This document shows positions 26,065-36,224 of a DNA stretch of 64,000 nucleotides, in pieces (within the stretch, counting starts at the first letter, position 1; every line of letters starts with the position of its first letter). Where the stretch lies: NCBI GenBank assembly GCA_034008185.1, contig CM067081.1, positions 7,997,821-8,061,820 of the forward strand, given 5' to 3'. The position numbers and the translations under genes were made by a program. Under the pieces are notes generated by a model, which worked only from the letters and a program-made list of their open reading frames with translations, was not told the DNA's origin and did no database searches. Origin of the DNA: Gorsachius magnificus (lineage: Eukaryota; Chordata; Aves; Pelecaniformes; Ardeidae).

Positions 26065-26971
26065 TGTGATGGGTTGACCCTGGCTGGAAGCCAGATGCCC
26101 ACCAAGACGCTGTAGTTTGTTTTATTCCCAATCAAATCAGAGTAGGGTAATAGGAAATAAAAAAAATAATCTCAAAATACCCTCACACACACCCCTCCCT
26201 TCTTCCCAGCTCAACTTCACTTCCATTTTCTCTCCCTCCTTCCCCCGAGCAGCACAGGGGGATGGGGAATGGGGGTTGGGGTCAGTTCATCCCACGCTGT
26301 CTCTGCCGCTCCTTCTCCTCAGGGCAGGACTCCTCACACTCCTCCCTGCTCCAGCCTGGGGTCCCTCCCACGGCAGACAGTTCTCCACCAACTGCTCCAG
26401 CCTGGGTCCCCCGGGCTGCAGTTCTTCACCAACTGCTCCAGCCTGGGTCCATCCCTCCCACGGGGTGCAGTCCCTCAGGAGCAGAGGCCAGCGTGGGTCC
26501 CCGCGGGGTCACCAGCCCTGCCAGCAAACCTGCCCCAGCCTGGGCTCCTCTCCCCATGGGGCCACAGGCCCTGCCAGGAGCCTGCTCCAGTGTGGGCTTC
26601 CCACGGGGTCACAGCCTCCTTCGGGCACATCCCCCCCCGGCGTGGGGTCCTCCCGGGCTGCAGGTGGGGATCTGCTCCCCCGTGGGCCTCCCTGGGCTGC
26701 AGGGGCACCCCCTGGGGCCAGGGTGCTCACCTCTCGGGTTGCACAGGGCTTTTTCCTTTTTTTTTTTTTTTTTTTTTCCCCCGTTTCTTAACTATGTTAT
26801 CTCAGAGGTGCTACCACCATTGCTGATGGGCTCAACCTTGTCCAGCAGCAGGTCTGTCTTGGAGCCGGCTGGCATTGGCTCTATCAGACATGGGGAAGCT
26901 TCTGGCAGCTTCTCACAGAAGCCACTCCTGTAGCCCCCCACTACCAAAACCTTGCCTCACAAACAAATACA
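26065..26971 (-). mobile_element. solo LTR with internal GC-rich repeats, antisense
   Basis: Read on the minus strand, the element starts TGTATTTGTTTGTGAGGCAAGG (26971 downward) and ends GGGTCAACCCATCACA at 26065, the TG...CA termini of a solo LTR. It resembles a common avian ERV LTR containing GGAGCCGGCTGGCATTGGCTC. The middle (about 26348-26735) is an array of degenerate units starting GCTCCAGC.TGGGTCC. A 21-base poly(T) lies at 26757-26777. The part near 26100 looks shortened relative to the LTR type I know. I see no clear target-site duplication. Open frames of 185-224 codons across the array come from the repeat's composition and show no protein domain. Confidence 0.8.
26348..26735. repeat. 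degenerate GC-rich tandem array inside LTR
   Basis: About eight units of roughly 40-55 bases, each beginning near GCTCCAGCCTGGGTCC and often containing CCCACGGGGT and TGCAGT or TCACAGCC. Unit starts can be seen near 26348, 26393, 26435, 26486, 26529 and 26581; the later units are more divergent. The array is far more GC-rich than its surroundings. Confidence 0.75.
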
Positions 26972-27545
26972 TATATAGAAAATGAGTGAGAAGCTGAGTG
27001 ACTCCTTCCAGCCATATAATGCCACAAGCTTTGGCACTCTGCTTTTGATTTGTTTCAACATGTTCTGCTTATTTTGTGTCTCCAGACATCCTTAATAGAA
27101 GTGGGTTTTTTTAAAAAGTACAGCTATCTTTCTATTATATTACAGAAGACCTGACTGATTTTGACATTTTTCAGCATGTGTTTCCTTTGGCGAAGCTGAT
27201 TTCTTTTTACCCAGCAAGAATGCTTGTTGTTCTGTCACATAGAAATCAAACCACTCCAATTCTCTTACACCCTGTGCAATTCATTGGATTGGTAATGCTT
27301 GCAAAGCACTAATGCCAGAAGAGAATTAGGAGTGATAGCAAACAGTAAATGAGCTATGGCATTCGAGTGTAGCAGCACGGTAAAAAAAGCCCTTAGTGAT
27401 GTTGAACTACATGAGCATCATGTCAAAGAGTAGGGAGGAGGGTGACAGATGCTTTCTCCACAAGGGATTGAAGACTCAGCATTGTATTAGGCACCGGTAC
27501 CAGGGCATCACAAGATGTAGGTGACTGTGAGGCCATGCAGAGTGC

Positions 27546-27550
27546 GTCAG
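27546..27550 (+). repeat. target-site duplication, left copy (GTCAG)
   Basis: GTCAG directly precedes the LTR at 27551 and recurs directly after it at 28114-28118. A five-base duplication fits ERVL (class III) integration. Confidence 0.8.
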
Positions 27551-28113
27551 GGTGGTGGTTTGACCTTGGCTGGATGCTAGGTGCCACCAAGCCACTCTAT
27601 CGCTCCCCTTTTCAGCAGGACAGGTGGGGAGAGAATGAGATGGAAAAAAAAAAAAAACAAAAAAAAACAAAAAAAAACTTGTGGGTCAAGTTAAAGGCGG
27701 TTTAATAAAGAAAAACAAAAGCAAAGGCCGCATGTTGTAGCAAAAAGAAACACAAGATTTTATTCGCTACTTCCCGGGAAGCAGGGCTTCAGTATGCATA
27801 GCCATTGCTCTGGAAGACAAAGTGTCATAAAAGACGAATGCCCCCTTTCCTCTTCCCTTTCCCTTAGCTTTTATATCTGAGCTGATGTCATATGGTATGG
27901 AATATCCCTTCGGTTGGTTTGGGTCAGGTGTCTTGGCTACATCCCCTCCCAAGATCTTGCCCCCTCCCAGCCCACTAGTGGGGGGTAAATATTGAAGACA
28001 CAGCCTTGATGCTGTGTGAGCACTGCTCAGCAGTAGCCAAAACATTGGTGTGTTATCAACTCCTTTCTACATACCAATAGAAAGAACAGCACCATGCAGC
28101 TTGACCCAATACA
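27551..28113 (-). mobile_element. ERVL-type solo LTR, antisense to DLG2
   Basis: A complete solo LTR in minus orientation. Its 5' end is TGTATTGGGTCAAGCTGCAT, read downward from 28113, and its 3' end is GGTCAAACCACC near 27551, with the outermost T mutated. U3 holds ATATAAAAG (27869-27876 complement). A polyadenylation signal AATAAA is the complement of 27759-27764. It is flanked by the five-base duplication GTCAG, is close in sequence to the LTR at 53193-53759, and carries an A-rich expansion at about 27644-27677. No internal viral genes remain, as expected after LTR-LTR recombination. Confidence 0.9.
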
Positions 28114-28118
28114 GTCAG
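28114..28118 (+). repeat. target-site duplication, right copy (GTCAG)
   Basis: Exact match to 27546-27550 on the other side of the solo LTR. Confidence 0.8.
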
Positions 28119-29347
28119 GAAGTTTTCTGTCATTCCTAAACAAACCCTCTTGATTTAAATTCATGAAAGTAGCACTACCTCCTCTTCCACAACTGTAATC
28201 AGAGCCAAATTCAGTTGTTATGTTCATGGACCATTTCCATCTGATATTGCTTAGACAACTGAGAAGGTGAGATTTTCTTTCTTCTACCATTCTCCTTTTT
28301 TTTTTTTCTACATACCTACATATGTTTTCCACTTGTTGCAATTATTTTGCATGTAAATCTCCATCCTCAGCTGGTATAATTGTCAAACTAACTTAATCAG
28401 GGAGTATTTCAACTCCCAGAAGGAGCTTTATCATTCCTCATATTCATTACAGTAATATAAATAACAGTAACAGCAACAATAATGGTAATACAGCTGAGAG
28501 GCTAGTAGGAAGACTTGAGATTTACTTTTTTTTAACAGTAACAGAATGTCTTGGAATGCCACGGAGATGTAGGCGTCCCACTTCTAAAAACCCAAGTCTG
28601 TCCAAAGTATGAGGAGAAGATATGAACAAGGAACATAAAGCATTAGAAGAAGGATGGGATGAAAGAGAGGAATTTGAGCAATATAAGAAAATGATGTTAT
28701 AACAGAAATCAGTGCCTAACAGTGACATCCCAAAAGAGCAAGATACCATATCTGAGTGGTTAAAACAGGTCTCATATTTCCTAAAATTTGTTCCACTTAA
28801 TTTTTTATTGATTTGTCACAACCTTTTCTTCTTACAGTTTTCACTCAGTGTGCCTAGTTTGCTCAATGCTGTGTTCTTCACAGTACTGTGGGTTTACCCT
28901 ACGTGGGAACGACACTTCATCAGCAGTATATCCTCTCCACTCTACTCCTTTAAACAGCTTTCCGAATTATTTTCAGTTCCCGCCATATAATTCCAAACTT
29001 CCTCAGCTGTTTTAAATATCATATTTCAAACTAAAATAACAATTCCTTCTCAGATAACCATATTTTTTTATATTTTAAAGTTTATCATTATCTCCTGCAA
29101 TTACCTCAGCCATAAGGAAGCAGAGTTGAAGTCGGTGGATGTTTCACCACTTTGAAGATAGGTGCTGATTTAGGCGCGCTGCTACCCAAGGTGAATAATT
29201 AGCTTCATTGCAGGAGCTGAAGCTCTGAGTCACAGTTTCACCTTGCATCCTTCCTTATTGTTATATGATGCTAAGTTAGGGCTGTCATAACTCCAAATCT
29301 TTATGTTGTGGAATGTGGCTAACCACTTCTCTTTGGCTACTGTTTGG

Positions 29348-29458
29348 GGAAGGGAGGAAGGAAGGAAGGAAGCAAGGGACAAAGGAAGGCAGGAAGGAAA
29401 AAAGGGAGGGAGGGAAGGAAGGAAAGGGAGGAAAAGGGAAAAAGGGAGGGAGGAAGAG
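29348..29458. repeat. (GGAA)n/(GGGA)n purine tract
   Basis: About 110 bases that are almost entirely purine on the + strand, built from GGAA, GGGA and AAGG units with rare interruptions (GC, AC). Open frames here on both strands reflect the repeat (Lys/Glu/Gly or Ser/Leu/Pro-rich) and are not genes. Confidence 0.9.
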
Positions 29459-30319
29459 GTCAGCAACCTTGTGGACTTTACTTGTGCAAGTGAAATTACT
29501 ACAGAGAACCTGAACAGAGATGTAGAGTGGTCCTTATTCTACATATTTGTTGGCAGAGTGGCAGCCTAATCTTTGATTTTGTTTCTCTTCTGTTTTCCAC
29601 TGGGTAGGTATTTAGCCTGGCAATACTATTTATAGAATATATCTATAGATGCCGTTTTAAAAATTGAATTATGTTTGCTAAGTCAGCCCAAGAATCCTCA
29701 CTGCATGTGCCTGTGCATGAAAACAGTGTTGCATCTCATATGTGGCTTTGCTGCCTAAGGGTGATCTGAAAGTAGCAGGGTTGAACATCCTATTCTCTGA
29801 AGTTTCCTATTTACCTCTGATGGGAAACTGCCTGGTTAGTTGGACACGTCTAATATGGGTCAGTAAGTGTCAGTATTGGATATTATCAAGGTGCTTGTAG
29901 CTGAGATAAAATTAATACCAAAAAAAAGCACTCTGGTTTTCTAATTAATCCCATGGGAGAGTAAAAACTCATTTAAGATAGAAGTTTAGCTGTCGGCAGC
30001 ATCAGGAAAAGCTGGTTTCACTTCACTGAGCTGAATTAAAACTCCACATTAATGGAATTAAAGCATGCTGCCTTCTTAAACTCTTACATCCATCAAAGCA
30101 AAGGCTTAGAAGATTTATAAACAACTGCACTGCTACCTCTAGTCCTTGACATAAGAAAGAACATGCTGAGAATACACCATAAAACCAGAGCGTTAGCGTT
30201 ACCTTCACTGTTCTCCAGTGGAACTTTTTCAAAGTTGTATTTATCAATCTTTTTTTTTTTCTTTTAGTGTTGTGAATCACAGCTAATAACTCGGAGCTCT
30301 AGTTTTGTCTTTCTGTTAG

Positions 30320-30346
30320 GGTTTTGTTTTGTTTTGTTTTGTTTTT
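30320..30346. repeat. (GTTTT)n microsatellite
   Basis: Five-base GTTTT units in tandem, four to five copies, ending in a T run. Possibly the complement of an A-rich retroelement tail, but no element is recognised beside it. Confidence 0.85.
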
Positions 30347-30860
30347 TCCTGCACAGAATGTATGGATAGACAAATGCAGTTTATATACTTTCCTTCTGTG
30401 TGGCAGTTTCAGAATTGCGACACCAAGAATGTTTCACTGAAGCCAGTGATCAGAGATATCTATATCCAGCCTGTACCTCTAGCTGCATCACTACTTCTTC
30501 ATGAGAAGATGCAAGCTGATTGATTTAGGAGGCAAATAATGACTTTTATGTGGTCAGTTTTGACTTGTCAAAACAAAGATAGATGAAAACAGAAGGTTTC
30601 CTAAATCAAGGCTATAGCAAATAGAGAAGAACTGTTCTTTGTTGGTAGGAGGTGCATTGGGAGGAAAGCTGATGACATTTCTAGTATTCTGTGTGTAAAG
30701 AAAATATGTATTGGTTTCATACAAGCGAAAGAGACCAGGAAAAACTTTAGATTGTAACAATCTTTTTTCTTCCATCGTCAATGCAAGAAGCAGGCTTTGG
30801 GATGAATTCTGATTTAAGCGTCATGCAGTCTGATCCCTTAGTGATGGTTTCTCTATATTT

Positions 30861-31085
30861 TCATAGAATCATAGAATGTTTTGGGTTGGAAGGGACCCCT
30901 AGAGTTCATCTAGTCCAACCCCCCTGCAGGGAGCAGGGACACCACTAACTAGATCAGGTTGCTCAGAGCCCCGTCCAACCCAGTCTTAAATGTTCCCAGG
31001 GATGGGGCCTCCACTACCTCCCTGGGCAACCCATTCCAGTGTTTCACCACCCTCATTGTAAAGAATTTCTTCCTTATATCTTGTC
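30861..31085 (-). mobile_element. CR1 LINE 3' end, antisense
   Basis: The + strand starts with the inverted CR1 tail (CATAGAATCATAGAATG), then GGGTTGGAAGGGACCCCTAG, CATCTAGTCCAACCCCCCTGC, and continues into the coding 3' region (complement of CTGGAATGGGTTGCCCAGG). It is about 225 bases long and truncated within the ORF2 C-terminus. The first 45 bases nearly match the copy at 32857, so they are likely of the same subfamily. Confidence 0.9.
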
Positions 31086-32856
31086 TGGTATTTTTAGTTG
31101 CCAAATTGCATTATAGAAGTTTAAAACACAATAAATGTTTCCCAAATGTGATTGTTTCATCCCAGGTAGGCATTTCACTGGGATATTGTGTATTTGTGAA
31201 AGTGAAGATGGTAGGGAAGGTGGTAGTTCATTTGGTCCCTACAGGGAACGAAGGGCTGCCTCCAGTTTCAGCATCATCCACACAGCAGAATTGCCTTCCA
31301 AACATCCTTGGAAGGGCTAAAACAGAATTAAAACTCAGGAGACTGGCTACTTCTCTTCTTGTTACTGTGACAGTTACTGATGTTGTTATTTTCATGATAA
31401 TAATTAAAAAATATGTTAACACCACACTGCTCTATTTTTAGTATTTTACAAAGATATGAAGTGGCAAGACTTGCCTAAGAAACAGGTTTAAAACAAAAAA
31501 ACTTAAACCCATTAACAAGGAGAGGTTGGATCCTTTACTCCCTGTTTTGCCCCATATTCACTTAGAATTTCGTTCTTTGTCCCTTCACTCATATGAATTG
31601 TCTTTACAAGAATAGTATACTCCCCTTGTCTTAAACTAAAATTAAATTTAATTAAGTGAAAACTGGTATTTTACGGGATGTGAGATTCATTTCTTCAGGG
31701 AAAATCCATTTTATGTGGCTGGGTTACTGAGTATTGTATTAAAATATTATTACTTTATATTAATAAAACTATTAATATTATCTTTTTGTATCATTTCAGA
31801 GAAAGGCTAGCATTTTTATAAGCCTAAATGTTGAACTTTGAATACTTAGATCCATGAGTGTAAAAATATGCTACTTACCTACATATCTCAATAGGGATAT
31901 AAGTGTCTATGTGTAGGAATTCATCATAGCAAATGTTGGTGGCAGTAACCCAGAAGTTTTATTTCTTTTTGTGCTACAGAAGATATGACACGTGCAGAAG
32001 TGTATTAAGCATGTGTTGGTAACAGCTTCTTCCTGCTGGTCCCACTGCTTTGGCAGACACCCCCAGGAGCTTTGTCTTTTAAATAAGTCAGTTAGGAATG
32101 ATTTCAGACTCTTATTTCTGCCTCCAACTGGACAGCCACTTGTGTCAAGCAGTGATTTAACTGCATTTTTGATTTTTAGCTGTCATTGTATTCATGATGC
32201 TACCTTAGAAGGGATAGGCTTGCACTGAGAATCACACTTGATTTTTTAAAATTATGTACAAAAAAAGAGTTTTCATATCACCAGTTATGAGTTATTTTCA
32301 TTAAAAAAGCCAAGGACTCACTTGAACTCTATGTCACAAATACCTAGGATTGGAAAAGAGTTTCTAATGAGTGGAATATTGCCAATAGCTGCGACCCTTT
32401 CTTGGAAGGAGTGAGGTGTAAGGTTCCTCGCACAGCTTTGCATCACGAGGTGGTCATTCCAGTGGAGGATACTGACGATGTCTAGCGCTTGAGTGTTTTG
32501 GTAATTTCAGGAGAACACTGAATTGGAATCACTGCTTTAATTCATATTTGTTATGGGATTACAATACTTAACAGAGAGCATCTGATATAATAGAAAATAC
32601 TGCCATCCTAGTCTTTTTTTTTTTACTCCATCATTGAAATGTGTTTTGTTTTCCCAAAAATCTGCTCTTCCCTCTGAATATTCATTGTTTTCCAGCCTGT
32701 CTGGATAATCCTTTGGCAGATTTCCTGCTTCTTGCCCCAGCCAAAACAATCCTGTGCGAGATGGTGGCAAGCAGATGTGGTGGCATGGCACAAATTCTCA
32801 AGTTGCTGAGGAGAGTGATTAGTGAGTTCGGGGTACCTTTCCCTTCTGCTGAGATC

Positions 32857-32919
32857 ATAGAATCATAGAATGTTTTGGGTTGGAAGGGACCCCTAGAGGT
32901 CATCTAGTCCAACCCCCAA
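32857..32919 (-). mobile_element. very short CR1 3' tail, antisense
   Basis: Only the extreme CR1 3' end is present: the inverted tail CATAGAATCATAGAATG, then GGGTTGGAAGGGACCCCTAG and CATCTAGTCCAACCCCC. Similarity stops after about 62 bases, an example of extreme 5' truncation. Confidence 0.88.
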
Positions 32920-35900
32920 TGTTACACCTGTGATTTTCTGAAAGAGATGAATATCCTCTTTTGGCAAAGCAGGGGTTTGTAGGTGTTTTAGGCCAGACAC
33001 CCAAAATCAAGGAACCTGGTACTGTTTGCTCTCATTTCAATTTTATGTTTCAGCAGTGATTTTCCTTAGAAAGGTCATAAATAGCATTTTCACCAGCCTT
33101 TCTAAATAGGAATCATATGTTTTAAAAAATAATAATTTGCATTTATAAATTATGTCCAATTTTTTTAACATACGTGAGTAGTGGAATCCAGTAATTTATG
33201 AGAGTGCATCCAATATCAGCTTTAGATCTAGGTAGGTCTGTTTTTAGAAAGGTAATTTGTTCCATGTTAAGAAAAAAAAGTGTGTGATGTGAAACAGAGA
33301 TCTTTTATAAAGACTAAGAGGTTTTGCTAATTCTGTAAAAGCCATTATGAATAATAAGGTGACAAAATTTTTAGTCTTTATTCATCCATTGTATAAAATA
33401 TTTAGAAACAGAGAGGTTATAACCTTCAGGTTTTGCACAGAGTAGCCTGGGTTAGGTATCAATCCTCAAAGGTACTTGAATTTATCAGTAAAATGCAGCA
33501 TCACTGTGGGGACTGAGAGTCTATTACAGTGATCAGACTGGTCCCTTTCCTCATTTTGAATCTTCCAGTGCAGGAGCAATAATTCACCGTTCTGTAAATT
33601 ACTTTGGCAAATACAGCCCATTTTTTTATTTGCAACATCCAAACATAGTCACATCCCAAGTGCTTACTATTCAATATGCTTTTGTGAATGTCTTCCATTA
33701 CTGATTCTGCAGATAAATGGGAAATTATTTGAGTTTAGTACTTAGCAGCTCAAAATCCTACCTCTAATGCTCTTGTAATTTTGTTCATTTTGAAGCTGGT
33801 CAGAGTACAAGTGAGTTTGCTGTAGTAAAAATAGGGAAATGCTGAAATATTTTTTTGGGGGGAAAGAAACAAAGCGTTCAGAATTGAAGCCAGTTTGGCT
33901 AGCTGTGGTTGGATGTCAATATTGTGGCATGGCTCTAGTAAGGAGGATATCTTGAAACAGGGAGAGGTGACTAAAATCTTTTAAGGCAAAGTTCCATATC
34001 AGCTGTCATTCCTCAGCTACCCTTTCCTACGACATTCCTTTGAAAAACAGAACACTACACAACGCTCGTGCAATAAAACCAATTCCTGCATTCCTTCCGT
34101 TGCTAACTTACCGTGCCTTGTTAATAGACTTTTTTTTCCCCCACAAAATATGTAACATCTGTTGCAAGAATACGAGCTGCTGGTTTAAAGCCTCCATTGT
34201 GGGTTTGGCATTGGCAGTATAGCTCAGGCACGGCTTTGCCATCCTTCTCTTAGAAACAGACCTTGGCATAGAGCATGGCTTAGAGAGCTGTGACAACCAA
34301 CGTCATCCCTCCTCTCTGCTGGCTTCTTGTTCCTTGTACCAGCCCTATGCAACTTCAGGGAATAAAGTTTCTGAGAGCCAAGCCGCACAGGGAAAAGATG
34401 GAGGAGTTATGGCTCTGCTGTGCCACTTCTGTCCCATGTATACAGGGGGGAAATTCAGGGGAGAGGCTGTTCCTTTCCTTATTAATTTTGCATTGGAAAC
34501 CAGTACAGGAACATAAGGATATATGTTTCCTTCGAGATTTGTAGAGGGACAGGGGCAGAAGACAAGCCACAACCTAAACTTTAGATATTTAAAAATGCAT
34601 AAACACTAAAAAAGGGGTAGTTTTAAAATACACATCCTAAGTCATTTGCAAGATGCAAACTTAATGTGAAGTTTTAACCAATATTCATAAAATATTATTC
34701 TGCAATGTTTGTCACCTCAACTATTCTGTTCACACCACGATGCCAGAGACTCATGATACTCCTATACATCCTCTGTCTTGCTATAAAACAGATAAAAACC
34801 TCTGTAGTTCTTCTTATGAAAGGAATATACCTTCCCACAAATTTTCTGAAATACTCAGCACAAGGATGAGTACAGCAGGGAATACCAGCAGGTAGTGGGT
34901 CTTTCGTTTGTCCTGTGGCAGGATATCATGTGTCACGACTCCATGTGCTACATGGAAAAATTATATCTCTTCTGTCAGTCAGATGGTGTTGGCTATGCTA
35001 CAAGCCAAAATGCATGTAAAATAGATGTGCTGCTCACTAATGTTGAATGTCTCAGCTTTTAATGCAAATAACATGTGCTTCTTCTGAACAAACAGCTCAA
35101 GTTGTATGCAAATCTTGGAAGCAAGACAAATATCTGCAGTTGGTAGAATCAGTGATATAAAACTGACTTAAAGATTTATTTTTAATGTGTACCTTGCATT
35201 ATTAATACTGGGCCTCACTATGCGATTTAGCCATTTAAACTAATCAGAGGATACACCCAGATGCTTCTGCTTTTTATTTTTATTTTTTAAACACATTGTC
35301 TTGGATAAGGGATGCAATGTCTTGTCACAGAACTGCCTTTGACTGATGCTGTGTTGTTATCCGTTTATAGTCACATGAACAGTAATGGTACCATGCTATT
35401 ATACAGGAGTACAATACTGAAGTTAATGTATACTGTGTAATTTATTGGGGTTATGTGATATAGTTACTAGGTTCCTTGACCATGACAACATGTATGAGAG
35501 AAGCCATTAGACCTCAGGATTTTCATGCAAAAAGATTTTTCTTTCATAGAGTCTCTGTTTTGCTTAGAAAGTATCATGTTTTTTTTTTCTAAATGTTGTG
35601 ACTTAGACTGATATAATTTCACGTGGAAAAAACTCAAGCTGCTTAAAATCTGATAGAAACAGTGAATGTTCGTTGAAATTTAAAAAATTCAAAGTTACGT
35701 TATGGTGCAATTATAAGCAGTGCATGTCCTCTTTTACAGAGCATTCTGCCTGAGAAACACTGAGAAAGAGATTGATAACTTTAGCATTTACTGTTTTACC
35801 TTCTGTTCTGAAATTAATTTTGTGTTTTATGGTTACTATACTAAGCAGAACAATTGGCATCTAAGTTATTTTAAGTCACTGAAGTGTGTATATATATTTT

Positions 35901-36155
35901 TTTAAAATAATAAGAAAGACAAGGGGGAATAATTCTCTTCATTGTCTGCTCTTAAGGAGATTCTAAACAAGGGAGATCGAGGTGTTGAGGCCTTTTTTGA
36001 AGAGATGATCATCACTGAAGTCAAAATGCTTTAGACACGTGTAAAACAATCTGAATGTTATTTCAATGTTGGCATTAGCTAAACTGCTAGAGACAATAAG
36101 AGAAACTTGTATTTCTTTAACATACGCTTTTCTTTATTCTTCCTTGGTCATACAG

Positions 36156-36224
36156 TCATTCCCAGCACAGCACTGCAACACGTCCACCCACAGTGAGCTT
36201 GCAGCGGACCATTTCTGTGGAAGG
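36156..36224 (+). CDS. DLG2: DLG2 exon, 69-base linker cassette
   Basis: A short internal exon in the PDZ2-PDZ3 linker. The first base T completes AG|T (Ser) from the exon ending at 8045, followed by 22 codons beginning HSQHSTATR and ending TISVE, then GG, which with A at 46508 makes Gly. HSQHSTATR is the DLG2-specific linker sequence I recall from mammals; the following residues (PPTVSLQRTISVE) are more diverged from the mammalian version. The acceptor is GGTCATACAG behind CTTTTCTTTATTCTTCC, and the donor is GAAGG|GTAAGA. Length 69 and phase 2 at both ends make it a symmetric cassette. Direct joining of its neighbours gives AG|A, Arg, and the sequence EITREPRK, which resembles the same junction in DLG paralogues. 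It is Ser/Thr/Arg-rich and presumably disordered. Confidence 0.93.

Larger units (their letters stand above)
8046..36155 (+). other. DLG2: DLG2 intron, 28.1 kb
   Basis: Intron between the 156-base and 69-base linker exons, with donor GTACTG at 8046 and acceptor TACAG at 36151-36155 behind a pyrimidine-rich stretch. Apart from the LTR, CR1, SINE-like and simple repeats listed separately, the sequence is AT-rich and non-coding in appearance. Stretches 8090-11900, 17490-21130, 21240-26060, 28120-29340, 31090-32850 and 32920-36150 show nothing I can identify. Short open frames here are isolated and carry no domain motif. Confidence 0.9.

Noticed and set aside
26117..26933. Overlapping open frames of 185-224 codons on the + strand
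   Set aside because: They lie within the antisense solo LTR at 26065-26971 and follow its GC-rich tandem units; there is no domain, and several registers are open at once.
29303..29569. Lys/Glu/Gly-rich open frames
   Set aside because: Product of the GGAA/GGGA purine tract.
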